DNA of 33,543 bases from Candidatus Cryosericum terrychapinii (GTDB taxonomy: Bacteria > Caldisericota > Caldisericia > Cryosericales > Cryosericaceae). The position numbers and the translations under genes were made by a program. The stretch lies in contig NZ_QXIS01000015.1 in the NCBI RefSeq assembly GCF_003570925.1, positions 1-33,543 on the forward strand. Direction: 5' to 3'. This document shows positions 7,267-15,563 of this stretch, piece by piece; the first letter of the stretch is position 1; each line of letters opens with the position of its first letter. The notes under the pieces were generated by a model, which worked only from the letters and a program-made list of their open reading frames with translations, ran no database searches and was not told the DNA's origin.

Positions 7267-8157
7267 ATGGACATCAGGGACCATCTCAACGAGGAGGCGC
7301 ACTACATCGACGGAGTGCTGGCTGACTGCCTTGCTCCGCTTCAGGGATCGGTCATGCATGCAGCGATGTCCTATGCGCTGCTTTCGCCGGGCAAGCGTGT
7401 GCGGCCTGCTCTGTGTCTTGCCGTTTATGAGGCGTGCACCCGCGACAGGGAGCGCATCAAGCCGGTCCTCGCTGCCATCGAAATGGTACACGCGTACTCC
7501 ATCATTCAGGACGACCTGCCCTCGATGGACAACAGCGACCTGCGACGCGGCAAGCCTACGACGCACAAGGTCCACGGCGACGACATGGCGCTTCTGGCTT
7601 CCGATGCACTGCTGACTATGGCATTCGAGGAACTTTCGTCCGCGCAGATGGTCGGCGCCTTTGGTGCCGAGCGGTGCCTCGAGGCGGTACGGACGATGGC
7701 CGCTCTGGCGGGTGTAAAGGGCCTCGTCGGTGGGCAGGCGATGGACGTCATCACCTCCAGTGACGAACACGTCGAGCTGGGCACCATCGAGTATATCCAC
7801 AAGAGCAAGACTGCCGCACTCATCCAGGCTTCGGTGCTGCTTGGAGGCATCTTCGGCTGTGCCAGTGAGGCTGACATGGACAGACTGCGCTCATTTGGCG
7901 AGAGCTTTGGCATGGCGTACCAGATCGTGGACGACATCGCGGATGCTAGTACGACCGAAGCGCAGACCGGCAAGACAGCCGGCCAGGACGTCAAGAACCG
8001 GAAGGCGACCTATGTGACCGCGCTGGGGCTCGCTGACGCCAGGGAGAAGGCATTGCAGTACCTGGCGAGCGCTCGTGAGTCCGCGCTGGCGCTGGACAGC
8101 GGGGGAGACTTCCTGACGGGCCTTGTCGACCTTCTTGCGGAAAAGGCTCGAAGTTGA
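7267..8157 (+). CDS. ispA: polyprenyl (farnesyl/geranylgeranyl) diphosphate synthase
   Basis: All-helical prenyltransferase that condenses isopentenyl diphosphate with allylic diphosphates. The first aspartate-rich motif is DDLPSMDNSD (near residue 80) and the second is DDIAD (near 218). The substrate-binding GKRVRP is near residue 40 and the KTAALI segment is in place. The spacing DDxxxMD and the length (296) fit short-chain synthases of the IspA group; product length cannot be fixed by eye. A GGAAGGGAG stretch lies before ATG 7267. The stop overlaps the dxs start by four bases, joining two steps of isoprenoid synthesis in one operon. Confidence 0.93.
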   Translation: MDIRDHLNEEAHYIDGVLADCLAPLQGSVMHAAMSYALLSPGKRVRPALCLAVYEACTRDRERIKPVLAAIEMVHAYSIIQDDLPSMDNSDLRRGKPTTHKVHGDDMALLASDALLTMAFEELSSAQMVGAFGAERCLEAVRTMAALAGVKGLVGGQAMDVITSSDEHVELGTIEYIHKSKTAALIQASVLLGGIFGCASEADMDRLRSFGESFGMAYQIVDDIADASTTEAQTGKTAGQDVKNRKATYVTALGLADAREKALQYLASARESALALDSGGDFLTGLVDLLAEKARS

Positions 8158-10001
8158 TTCTCGAGCACGTCTCCTCTCCTGCCGACATCCGGGGGCTGGA
8201 CATCCCACAGCTGCGGACGCTGGCGGCCGAATGCAGGCAGGTCATTCTCGACACGTGTTCGACCAACGGTGGGCACCTTGCGTCGAATCTCGGAGTCGTC
8301 GAGCTGACGATCGCGCTTCACATGACGCTGGATACGCCGACGGATCAGCTGGTCTGGGATGTGGGACACCAGTGCTACACGCACAAGCTTCTCACCGGCC
8401 GCTACAAGTCGTTCAGGACGCTCCGGCAATGCGGGGGGATCGGCGGGTTCGTGAATCCCAATGAATCCCCCTATGACACATTCCTGGCCGGACACGCCTC
8501 GACGTCGCTTTCCATAGCAACGGGCCTTGTTGCGGCGCGGCGCCTGGACGGCGGGAACCAGCGCGTGGTCGCGGTCATCGGTGATGGCGCCTTGTCCGGC
8601 GGTATGGCGCTGGAAGCGCTCAACAACCTCGGACGGGCGCACGGGCAGTGTCTCGTGATTCTCAACCACAACGACATGTCCATCTCCCGTTCCGTAGGAG
8701 GTATGGCGCGGGCACTCAACCGGCTGCGGACGCGTGCATGGTACCTGCGCGCGCGCGAGTCTCCGCTGGTGGGGCGTGGGCTGCTCTGGCTGAGAACCCT
8801 GGTCAAACGGCTGTACCTCCCCACGATCTTCTTCGAGGAACTGGGTTTCCGGTATTTCGGGGTGGTGGATGGACATGACATCGGCAAACTCATCGAAGCG
8901 ATCGACATGGTCAAGGACATCCAGCAGCCTGTCGTCCTGCAGGTCCTGACCGTCAAGGGCAAGGGATATGAGCTGGCCGAACGACAACCGGCTTATTTCC
9001 ATGGCGTCGCGCCGTTCCTCATCGAGAATGGGCTGAGCAAGCAGGAGAAATCCATTGCGACCTACTCCGACGTATTTGGCGAGACGCTGATACGGCTTGC
9101 GGAGACAGACCCCCGCATCGTCGCCATCACGGCTGCGATGATGGATGGCACCGGTCTTGCCGAGTTCGCCAGGCGGTTTCCCGAGCGCTGTTATGATGTC
9201 GGCATTGCCGAGCAGCATGCTGTCGGCATGGCGGCATCGCTGGCCAGTCGAGGCTACAAACCGTACGTCGCAGTCTATTCGACGTTCCTCCAGCGGGCGT
9301 ACGATCAGATCGTCCACGATGTCGGCATCGGCGGTTTGCCTGTGCGGTTCGCGGTCGACCGGGCTGGACTGGTCAGCGATGACGGACCGACCCATCAGGG
9401 CGTCTTCGACGTCGGTTTTCTGAAGAGCGTTCCCGGCATGACCGTATGTTCCCCGGGCGACCGGGCGGACCTGGTGCGCATGCTGGAACTGTCAGCCGCG
9501 GCCAAGGGCCCGTTTGCCATCCGGTATCCCAAGGACGCCGCCTATGATCTCAGTGAACAGCTTGGCGAGCGCCCTCCCATAGTTCCCGGGACCGGTGTCA
9601 TGGTCGCCGACGGGCGTGATGTTGCCATTGTCTCGCTGGGGCCGGTGCTTCGGTCGGCTCTGGAAGCCCGGAAGATCCTTGCAGGCGATGGAGTCCAGGC
9701 GTGTGTTGCGGACCTCCGTTTTGCCCAGCCGCTGGACACCGGTCTCCTCACACGACTGGCCGGCACCTGTCGGGCAGTGTTGCTTGCTGAAGAGACGACG
9801 CGTTCCACGGGCGTCTACGACGCAGTCGTCGGAGCGCTCGTGCGTTCCGGTATGAACATCTCGTGCATCGGACGGTGTGGTGTTCCCGACGCGTTCCCTG
9901 TTCAGGACAAGCGTGCACACCTCCTGAGCACCTATCAGCTCGACGCAGAGGGGTTGGCGTGCGCGGCGCATGCCCTGCTGGCCGGGGCAGACAGGCGGTA
10001 A
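8154..10001 (+). CDS. dxs: 1-deoxy-D-xylulose-5-phosphate synthase
   Basis: Thiamine-diphosphate enzyme that condenses pyruvate and glyceraldehyde-3-phosphate, the first step of the MEP isoprenoid pathway. Visible family features include SNLGVVELTIAL, WDVGHQCYTHKLLTGR, GHASTSLSIATG, the ThDP/Mg segment GDGALSGGMALEALNN, NHNDMSIS, and in the second domain DVGIAEQHAVGMAA and DRAGLVSDDGPTHQG. At 615 residues it is complete. The start is TTG 8154, within the end of the upstream synthase (TTGA overlap), which suggests translational coupling. The pairing with ispA is common in bacteria. Confidence 0.96.
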   Translation: MILEHVSSPADIRGLDIPQLRTLAAECRQVILDTCSTNGGHLASNLGVVELTIALHMTLDTPTDQLVWDVGHQCYTHKLLTGRYKSFRTLRQCGGIGGFVNPNESPYDTFLAGHASTSLSIATGLVAARRLDGGNQRVVAVIGDGALSGGMALEALNNLGRAHGQCLVILNHNDMSISRSVGGMARALNRLRTRAWYLRARESPLVGRGLLWLRTLVKRLYLPTIFFEELGFRYFGVVDGHDIGKLIEAIDMVKDIQQPVVLQVLTVKGKGYELAERQPAYFHGVAPFLIENGLSKQEKSIATYSDVFGETLIRLAETDPRIVAITAAMMDGTGLAEFARRFPERCYDVGIAEQHAVGMAASLASRGYKPYVAVYSTFLQRAYDQIVHDVGIGGLPVRFAVDRAGLVSDDGPTHQGVFDVGFLKSVPGMTVCSPGDRADLVRMLELSAAAKGPFAIRYPKDAAYDLSEQLGERPPIVPGTGVMVADGRDVAIVSLGPVLRSALEARKILAGDGVQACVADLRFAQPLDTGLLTRLAGTCRAVLLAEETTRSTGVYDAVVGALVRSGMNISCIGRCGVPDAFPVQDKRAHLLSTYQLDAEGLACAAHALLAGADRR

Positions 10002-10005
10002 CGGC

Positions 10006-10033
10006 TTGAAGCCTCGCGCATCCGTCGTACACT
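10006..10033 (+). promoter_or_regulatory. predicted leaderless-type promoter of nadK
   Basis: TTGAAG (10006-10011), 16-bp spacer, TACACT (10028-10033). The GTG start of nadK follows after only seven bases, where transcription itself should begin. No ribosome binding site fits between them. Confidence 0.6.
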
Positions 10034-10040
10034 GTACATT

Positions 10041-10874
10041 GTGATGAAGAGCATCGTCTACTGCCGCGGGGACTCGAAGGATGCGCGTGAACTCGAGGGC
10101 GAGATTCGGCCGTACCTGACTGGCAAGGGGGTCGAGGTTGTCACCGTGACCTCGATGGATGACCTGTCCACTCTCCCGTCCGGAGCGGCGGACGGTTCTT
10201 TCATTCTGAGCCTGGGGGGCGACGGGACCTTCCTGCGCGCCGCGCGGCTCAGTACCCAACTGGGTATGCCCGTCCTCGGTATCAACCTGGGCTCGCTCGG
10301 TTTTCTCACGGACGTCGAAGAGAACGAGGTCTATGCGTCGCTTGACGCTGTCCTCGCGCATACGTACGCGGTGGAGCACCGTCTCGTCCTCGAGGCTCGC
10401 ATCGTGCGCGAGGGCCAGGAAATCCTCAATACAACAGCCATCAACGAGATTCTGGTGGTCCGGGACCTAACGGGCAAGATCCTTACGTTCGAGGTCTTCA
10501 TTGGTGGCGTGCGCGCAGGGCAGATCACGGCAGACGGCATCATGGTGTGCACACCTAGCGGTTCGACAGGGTATTCGCTGTCCGCCGGAGGCCCTATCCT
10601 GGACCCTACGGTCGAAGCACTTGTACTTACTGCTCTTGCGCCACACAACTTCACGTCGAGGCCTCTGGTCATATCGGCAGGCAGTGAGATCACCCTCAAG
10701 GTAAAGCCGTCGCGAGACAAGGCGGCCTTCATGCGTGACGGAGAGCATATCGGCGACATCCATAGCTTTGACACGGTATGCGTGAAGAGACACCCCCAGG
10801 ATGTTGCTATCATCCGGCTGCGCGAGAAGAACTTTTACAAGGTCCTCGGTGCCAAGTTTCACTGGGGTGGCTGA
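10041..10874 (+). CDS. nadK: NAD kinase
   Basis: Phosphorylates NAD to NADP using ATP or polyphosphate. The catalytic GGDGT motif is in ILSLGGDGTFLRAAR (near residue 60). The NE segment is seen as INEILVVRD. The TPSGSTGYSLSAGGPI loop is present and the C-terminal core has the expected order. Length (277) is normal. GTG 10041 is at the predicted transcription start; ATG 10044 is an alternative one codon later. No Shine-Dalgarno is seen in either case. It begins a group with recN directly downstream, a common pairing. Confidence 0.95.
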   Translation: MMKSIVYCRGDSKDARELEGEIRPYLTGKGVEVVTVTSMDDLSTLPSGAADGSFILSLGGDGTFLRAARLSTQLGMPVLGINLGSLGFLTDVEENEVYASLDAVLAHTYAVEHRLVLEARIVREGQEILNTTAINEILVVRDLTGKILTFEVFIGGVRAGQITADGIMVCTPSGSTGYSLSAGGPILDPTVEALVLTALAPHNFTSRPLVISAGSEITLKVKPSRDKAAFMRDGEHIGDIHSFDTVCVKRHPQDVAIIRLREKNFYKVLGAKFHWGG

Positions 10875-10876
10875 CA

Positions 10877-12586
10877 ATGCTGCTGGAACTGGACATCCAC
10901 AATCTGGCTATCGCGCACGATGTTCACGTGTCATTCGATGACGGGTTGAATGTCATCACGGGCGAGACGGGAGCGGGCAAGACTATCCTCGTGCGAGCAA
11001 TCAGCGCAGTGCTGGGGGGCAAGCTGACGAGTGACTTCATCAGCGAGGGGGCGGACAGCCTGAGACTGGATGCCGAGTTCGCGCTTCCGCGTGCGTGTCC
11101 GCTGCGGGATATGCTGGGCGACCTCGTGACGGACGACGATATGACCGTCGTGATAACCCGCGAGGTGGACCGCACCGGCAGGCACAAGTATCGCATCAAC
11201 GGGCGCATCGTGCCCATCAGTACACTTAGACTGCTCGGCGAGCATCTTGTGGACGTCCATGGGCAGCATGAGCCACAGTCGTTGCTGGTACGTGACAATC
11301 ATATCCAGCTGCTGGACTCTTTTCTGGGACATGACACCCAGTCTGAGCGGGAACTCTTTGGAACGAGGCTCGCAGAGTTACGCGGCGCATGCCGTGAACT
11401 GGAACTGATGGAGACGCGCCGGGCAGAATGGGACACTGAGACCGCCTATCTGGAGTTCGCGTCGGAAGAGCTTGAACGTGCGCAGGTGAGGGCAGGAGAG
11501 GACAGCCTGCTCATCGCAGAACAGCGGCTTCTGGAGAACGTCCGTGAGCTGCAGGAGCAATTGGGTGGGGCGTCAGCCGCCCTTGTCGGAGACGAATCCC
11601 GGGACAGCGAAGGGATCGTGCGGCAGGTCGGCAAACTGCACCACACCATCGATGCCCTGTGCTCGATCGACCCCCGGCTGAACGATGTGGGATCCCTGCT
11701 GGACGGAGCGCAGGCGAGTCTCAAGGAAGCCGGGTCGGCTCTGGGCGACTATCTCAGCAGGCTTGAGTTGGATGACGCGCGACTGGCGCAGGTGACGGAG
11801 CGGCTGGACGCTATCGCCAGACTCGAGGAGAAGTATCACAAGAACCTCGACGGTCTGCTTGCTTTTTGGACGGAGTGTGACCGCAAGCTGCATGAACGCC
11901 ACGAGCGGGCGGGCGATGAGGCCGGCATGCGTGGCCACATAGCGCAGCTGGAGATCGAGCTTTCGACCATCGGCGCGTCACTGACGGCGCAACGCAAGCA
12001 GGGGGGACCTATCCTTGCGCGCAAGGTCGAGGCACAGCTTGCTGAGCTGGCCATGTCCAATGCCCGGTTCGTCTGTTCCATCGAGCAGAGCGTCGACGAG
12101 CAGGGTATCGCTGTCGGGGATGAGCGTTTCAAGGCATCTGAGACGGGTCTGGACGTGGTCGAGTTTCTTATTGCTCCCAACCCGGGGGAGGGATTGCGTC
12201 CTCTCAGAGAGATCGCATCCGGCGGAGAGCTTTCGCGCGTCATGCTCGCGCTTAAGACGGTGTTCGCCGAGACCGACCAGATTCCTACCATGGTGTTCGA
12301 CGAGGTGGATGCCGGCATCGGTGGCGAAACGGGGCTTGCAGTTGCCGGCAAGCTAAGCAGCCTTGGCATGCATCGCCAGGTCATCGTCATCACCCATCTG
12401 CCCACCATCGCGGCCAGGGCTGGAACGCACCTCGTCATCTCCAAGGAGCAGAGCCAGGAGGCCACCACAGTGGAAGTGCACCGCGTCACGGGCGAGGAGC
12501 GTGTCCGGGAGCTGGCGCGGATGGTGTCAGGCGACCAGGTGTCCGAGGTCGCTCTGGCCAACGCTCGCGAGTTTTTGTTTCCCTAG
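10877..12586 (+). CDS. recN: DNA repair ATPase RecN
   Basis: SMC-like ATPase acting early in double-strand break repair. Walker A is GETGAGKT (residues 29-36). The ABC signature is ASGGELSRVMLAL and Walker B is MVFDEVDAGIGGE, both near the C-terminus. Between them lies a long helical coiled-coil part (about residues 150-400). The RecN-specific VDVHGQHEPQSLL segment is also present. With ATG 10877, two bases after the nadK stop and preceded by GGGGTGG, the protein has 569 residues, close to the usual 550-570. An upstream in-frame start inside nadK is not credible. Confidence 0.95.
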   Translation: MLLELDIHNLAIAHDVHVSFDDGLNVITGETGAGKTILVRAISAVLGGKLTSDFISEGADSLRLDAEFALPRACPLRDMLGDLVTDDDMTVVITREVDRTGRHKYRINGRIVPISTLRLLGEHLVDVHGQHEPQSLLVRDNHIQLLDSFLGHDTQSERELFGTRLAELRGACRELELMETRRAEWDTETAYLEFASEELERAQVRAGEDSLLIAEQRLLENVRELQEQLGGASAALVGDESRDSEGIVRQVGKLHHTIDALCSIDPRLNDVGSLLDGAQASLKEAGSALGDYLSRLELDDARLAQVTERLDAIARLEEKYHKNLDGLLAFWTECDRKLHERHERAGDEAGMRGHIAQLEIELSTIGASLTAQRKQGGPILARKVEAQLAELAMSNARFVCSIEQSVDEQGIAVGDERFKASETGLDVVEFLIAPNPGEGLRPLREIASGGELSRVMLALKTVFAETDQIPTMVFDEVDAGIGGETGLAVAGKLSSLGMHRQVIVITHLPTIAARAGTHLVISKEQSQEATTVEVHRVTGEERVRELARMVSGDQVSEVALANAREFLFP

Positions 12587-12610
12587 TCATTCATGCAAGA
12601 GGTGCCCCAT

Positions 12611-13669
12611 ATGATTCTCGTGATCAATCCTGGTTCCACGTCTACAAAAGTAGCGTTGTACGAAGGGACCGTACTCGTCGCGGAGGAGTCCCTGGACTAT
12701 TCCGCTGTGGAACTGGCGCCGTTTGCCAGGATTTCGGACCAGTTGGAGATGCGCGTACAGACTGTGGGGGATTTTCTGGTGCGTCACGGTGTGCAGGCAG
12801 AACAACTCGAAGCCGTTATGGCACGTGGCGGTGTCCTGCATCCCGTAGCCGCGGGCACCTATGTTGTCAATGACCGCATGCTGCTCGACTGCTTCGAAGC
12901 CCGCATTGCGCAACATGCGTCCAATCTGGGAGCATTGATCGCTCATTGCCTGCTGGAAGGCACGGATGTGCCCTGTTATATTGCTGACCCTGTGTCGGTT
13001 GACGAGTTCGAGGACATGGCCCGCATCTCCGGTCTCAAGGAACTTCCGCGGCGTTCACTGGGCCATGCGCTCAACATCCGGAAGGTTGCCTACAACGTCG
13101 CGAAGGCCCACGGCAAGGCCTTGAAGGAGATGAACATGATCGTGGCACATCTGGGCGGAGGCATCTCCATCGCGCCCCTGCGCCACGGACGCATCGTGGA
13201 CGTCAACAATGCCAACGAGCAGGGGCCATATTCCCCCGAACGCGCTGGGTTGGTCCCCGCGGTATCGCTGGTGCGCCTGTGCTTTGAGGAAGGGGCGACC
13301 GAGGGTGAGGTCGTCAAGCGGTTGACGCGCATGGGCGGGCTCGTGTCGTATCTCGGCACAAACGACGCACGTGAGGTCGAAGCCCGGATTGCTGCGGGCG
13401 ACCAGGAAGCAGCGACGGTCTACGAAGGGATGGCGTATCAGATCGCCAAGGAGATCGGTGCCATGGCGACAGTACTGGAAGGGGACGTCGATGTCATCGT
13501 GTTGACCGGCGGACTGGCCAAGAGCTCGATGCTGATGCAATGGATCCGCGAGCGTGTGGAATTCATTGCGCCAGTCGAGGTCATCCCCGGCGAGAATGAA
13601 CTGGAAGCGCTTAACGACGCGTACCTGCGCCTCAGACAAGGTATCGAGACGGAAAAAACATACGAATAG
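12611..13669 (+). CDS. buk: butyrate kinase
   Basis: ASKHA-fold kinase converting butyryl (or branched acyl) phosphate and ADP into the acid and ATP. The N-terminal ILVINPGSTSTKVALYEG phosphate loop, the ARGG-LHPV-GTY-VN segment, HLGGGISIAPLRHGRIVD and LTGGLA are typical. Length is 352 residues from ATG 12611, chosen because AGAGGTG lies six bases upstream; ATG 12593 would add six residues. It lies with two phosphotransacylase genes that make its substrate, forming an energy-conserving acid-producing module. The true substrate could be butyrate, isobutyrate or isovalerate. Confidence 0.94.
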   Translation: MILVINPGSTSTKVALYEGTVLVAEESLDYSAVELAPFARISDQLEMRVQTVGDFLVRHGVQAEQLEAVMARGGVLHPVAAGTYVVNDRMLLDCFEARIAQHASNLGALIAHCLLEGTDVPCYIADPVSVDEFEDMARISGLKELPRRSLGHALNIRKVAYNVAKAHGKALKEMNMIVAHLGGGISIAPLRHGRIVDVNNANEQGPYSPERAGLVPAVSLVRLCFEEGATEGEVVKRLTRMGGLVSYLGTNDAREVEARIAAGDQEAATVYEGMAYQIAKEIGAMATVLEGDVDVIVLTGGLAKSSMLMQWIRERVEFIAPVEVIPGENELEALNDAYLRLRQGIETEKTYE

Positions 13670-13678
13670 GAGGGACCC

Positions 13679-14581
13679 ATGGAGATCAGGACGTTCGCTG
13701 AGGTGCTTGAAGAGGCGAAGAAGCGCGGCCGCAGGAAGCTGGCGGTCGTGTTTCCTGAAGAAGTATCTTTGCACGCCGCCATTCTGGCGCAGCAAGCCGG
13801 CATAGCAGCGCTGGTTCTTGTGGGTCAGCCTGACCGTATAGCGGCGCTGTTACAGCAAGCCGGGGCGTCCGCCGACGAGTATGAAGTCGTCGCTGCGGGC
13901 GACCCTGTGCAGGCGTGCAGGATTGCCGTGCAACTGGCGCACGATGACCGGGTGGATGTCCTTCTGAAGGGTGGGGTGCAAACAGCGCAGTTGCTTCATG
14001 CCGTGCTGGACAAGGACACGGGTATCCGGGCGAGCAACGTGATGTCCGAGTGCACGATTTATGAGGACACGCGCATGCGCCACTCATTGCTGGCGGTCGT
14101 GGACGGTGGCATCCTCGTTGCTCCAACGCTGGATGAGAAGGTGGAGAGTATCAAGAACACTGTCGGTGTATATCACCGTCTCGGCTATGAGAACCCGAAG
14201 GTGGCGGTTCTGGCGGCCGTGGAGACGGTTACGGAGAAAATGCCATGTACAGAGGACGCCGCCATCATTGCGCGCATGTGCGAACGTGGACAGATCAAGG
14301 GATGTGTTGTTGACGGGCCGCTGGCGCTGGACAACGCTATTTCGCCACAGGCTGCGAGCATCAAGGGGGTTGGCGGTGAGGTCGCCGGCGTGGCCGATAT
14401 TCTCATTGTGCCGGATATCGAGGCAGGCAACCTGCTGGGCAAGTCCATGACATATTTTGCTGGATTCACCTCGGCACATGTGACCATTGGTGCGCGCAAG
14501 CCCGTCCTGGTGCCGTCGCGTGCCGACGATGGACAGACTAAGCTGATGTCCGTGGCACTGGGCATCGTAGCCTACTACTAG
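13679..14581 (+). CDS. ptb: phosphate butyryltransferase, paralogue 1
   Basis: Transfers an acyl group from CoA to phosphate, giving the acyl phosphate used by the adjacent kinase. It belongs to the Pta/Ptb family: the LLKGGVQTAQLLHAVLD segment, a VDGPLALDNAIS motif and the C-terminal DILIVPDIEAGNLLGKSMTYF and GARKPVLVPSRAD segments are characteristic. The length of 300 residues is normal. It starts nine bases after buk with a strong GGAGGG ribosome binding site. It differs from the second copy throughout but keeps the same length and landmarks. Confidence 0.92.
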   Translation: MEIRTFAEVLEEAKKRGRRKLAVVFPEEVSLHAAILAQQAGIAALVLVGQPDRIAALLQQAGASADEYEVVAAGDPVQACRIAVQLAHDDRVDVLLKGGVQTAQLLHAVLDKDTGIRASNVMSECTIYEDTRMRHSLLAVVDGGILVAPTLDEKVESIKNTVGVYHRLGYENPKVAVLAAVETVTEKMPCTEDAAIIARMCERGQIKGCVVDGPLALDNAISPQAASIKGVGGEVAGVADILIVPDIEAGNLLGKSMTYFAGFTSAHVTIGARKPVLVPSRADDGQTKLMSVALGIVAYY

Positions 14582-14589
14582 GAGGGACT

Positions 14590-15492
14590 ATGACGCCCAT
14601 GACACACCTGTCTGACATTCCAGCAGCCGTGAAAGGTCTGCCGCGCAAGCGGATGGCCGTTGCGTATGGCGAAGACGCTCATACGCTGCAGGCTGTAGAA
14701 CGTGCCGTCAAGGAAGGTATCGTCGACGCCGTGGTCGTTGGCGGGAAACGAACAATCATAGCAATTGCGGCCGAGTGCGGCGTCGATGCCAAGCTCTTTG
14801 AGATCATAGACGTCGAGGGTGAGATGCCATCGGTCAAAGCAGCCGTGAAGCTGGTCCGTGAGGGAAGCGCGCATATGTTGATGAAGGGTCTGGCTCATAC
14901 GGACAACTATATGCGGGGGATTCTGGACAAGGAGACGGGACTGCTGCCCGAGGGCGGCCTCCTGTCGCATGTTGCCGTGTTCGAGATCCCCGACTACCCC
15001 CGGCTGCTGGTCATGTCCGATGCGGCTGTGATTCCACTGCCGACGCTCCAGCAGAAGGTCGCCATCACAAAATATGCCATCCGTGTTGCGAACAGCCTGC
15101 GCGTCGAAACGCCCAAGATCGCCTTCCTGTCGGCCAGCGAGAGTGTGCTGAAGTTCCCGAGCAGCCAGGAAGCGGCTATTCTGACAGGCATGGCGGTGCG
15201 TAAGCAATTTGGTAACGTCCTGGCCGAGGGGCCTATTTCGGTGGACCTCGCGCTGTTTCCTGAGGTCAGTGACATCAAGGGTTTCAAGGGACGGGTCCGT
15301 GGTGATGCAGATATCCTCATCGTACCCGGTATCGACAGCGGAAACGTCCTCTATAAGGCAATTGTCTGGTTTGCGAAAGCCGAGACGGCGGCAATGGTGA
15401 CCGGGACCACAGCACCATGCATCCTGACCAGCAGGGGAGATTCTGAAGATTCCAAGTTCTACTCCATCGCACTCGGTGCATTGAACGCCTGA
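14590..15492 (+). CDS. ptb: phosphate butyryltransferase, paralogue 2
   Basis: Second phosphotransacylase of the same family and exactly the same length (300 residues) as its neighbour. Landmarks: MLMKGLAHTDNYMRGILDKETG, AEGPISVDLALFPE, and DILIVPGIDSGNVLYKAIVWF. By eye it is clearly divergent from paralogue 1, so this is an old duplication rather than a recent one. The ribosome binding site (TAGGAGGGA) and the eight-base gap mirror those before the first copy. Substrate preference may differ (straight versus branched acyl groups); this is inference. Confidence 0.92.
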   Translation: MTPMTHLSDIPAAVKGLPRKRMAVAYGEDAHTLQAVERAVKEGIVDAVVVGGKRTIIAIAAECGVDAKLFEIIDVEGEMPSVKAAVKLVREGSAHMLMKGLAHTDNYMRGILDKETGLLPEGGLLSHVAVFEIPDYPRLLVMSDAAVIPLPTLQQKVAITKYAIRVANSLRVETPKIAFLSASESVLKFPSSQEAAILTGMAVRKQFGNVLAEGPISVDLALFPEVSDIKGFKGRVRGDADILIVPGIDSGNVLYKAIVWFAKAETAAMVTGTTAPCILTSRGDSEDSKFYSIALGALNA

Positions 15493-15507
15493 GAACAAGG
15501 GTATAAT
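15481..15507 (+). promoter_or_regulatory. possible promoter for typA
   Basis: A perfect TATAAT (15502-15507) lies just after the ptb stop. TTGAAC (15481-15486) is upstream with a short 15-bp spacer, so the -35 assignment is uncertain. The leader to GTG 15564 would be about 50 nt and contains GGGAG. Confidence 0.45.
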
Positions 15508-15563
15508 AATAGTTTGAGGCCATTACCGGTCTCCAACCATGCTTGTTTGAAGGGAGTGCTTGA

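Noticed and set aside
10778-10876. Extended RecN start inside nadK
   Set aside because: The extra 33 residues are nadK read in another frame. ATG 10877 gives the standard RecN N-terminus.
13679-15492. One of the two ptb genes as a pseudogene
   Set aside because: Both frames are intact, of equal length, keep the family landmarks and have strong ribosome binding sites.
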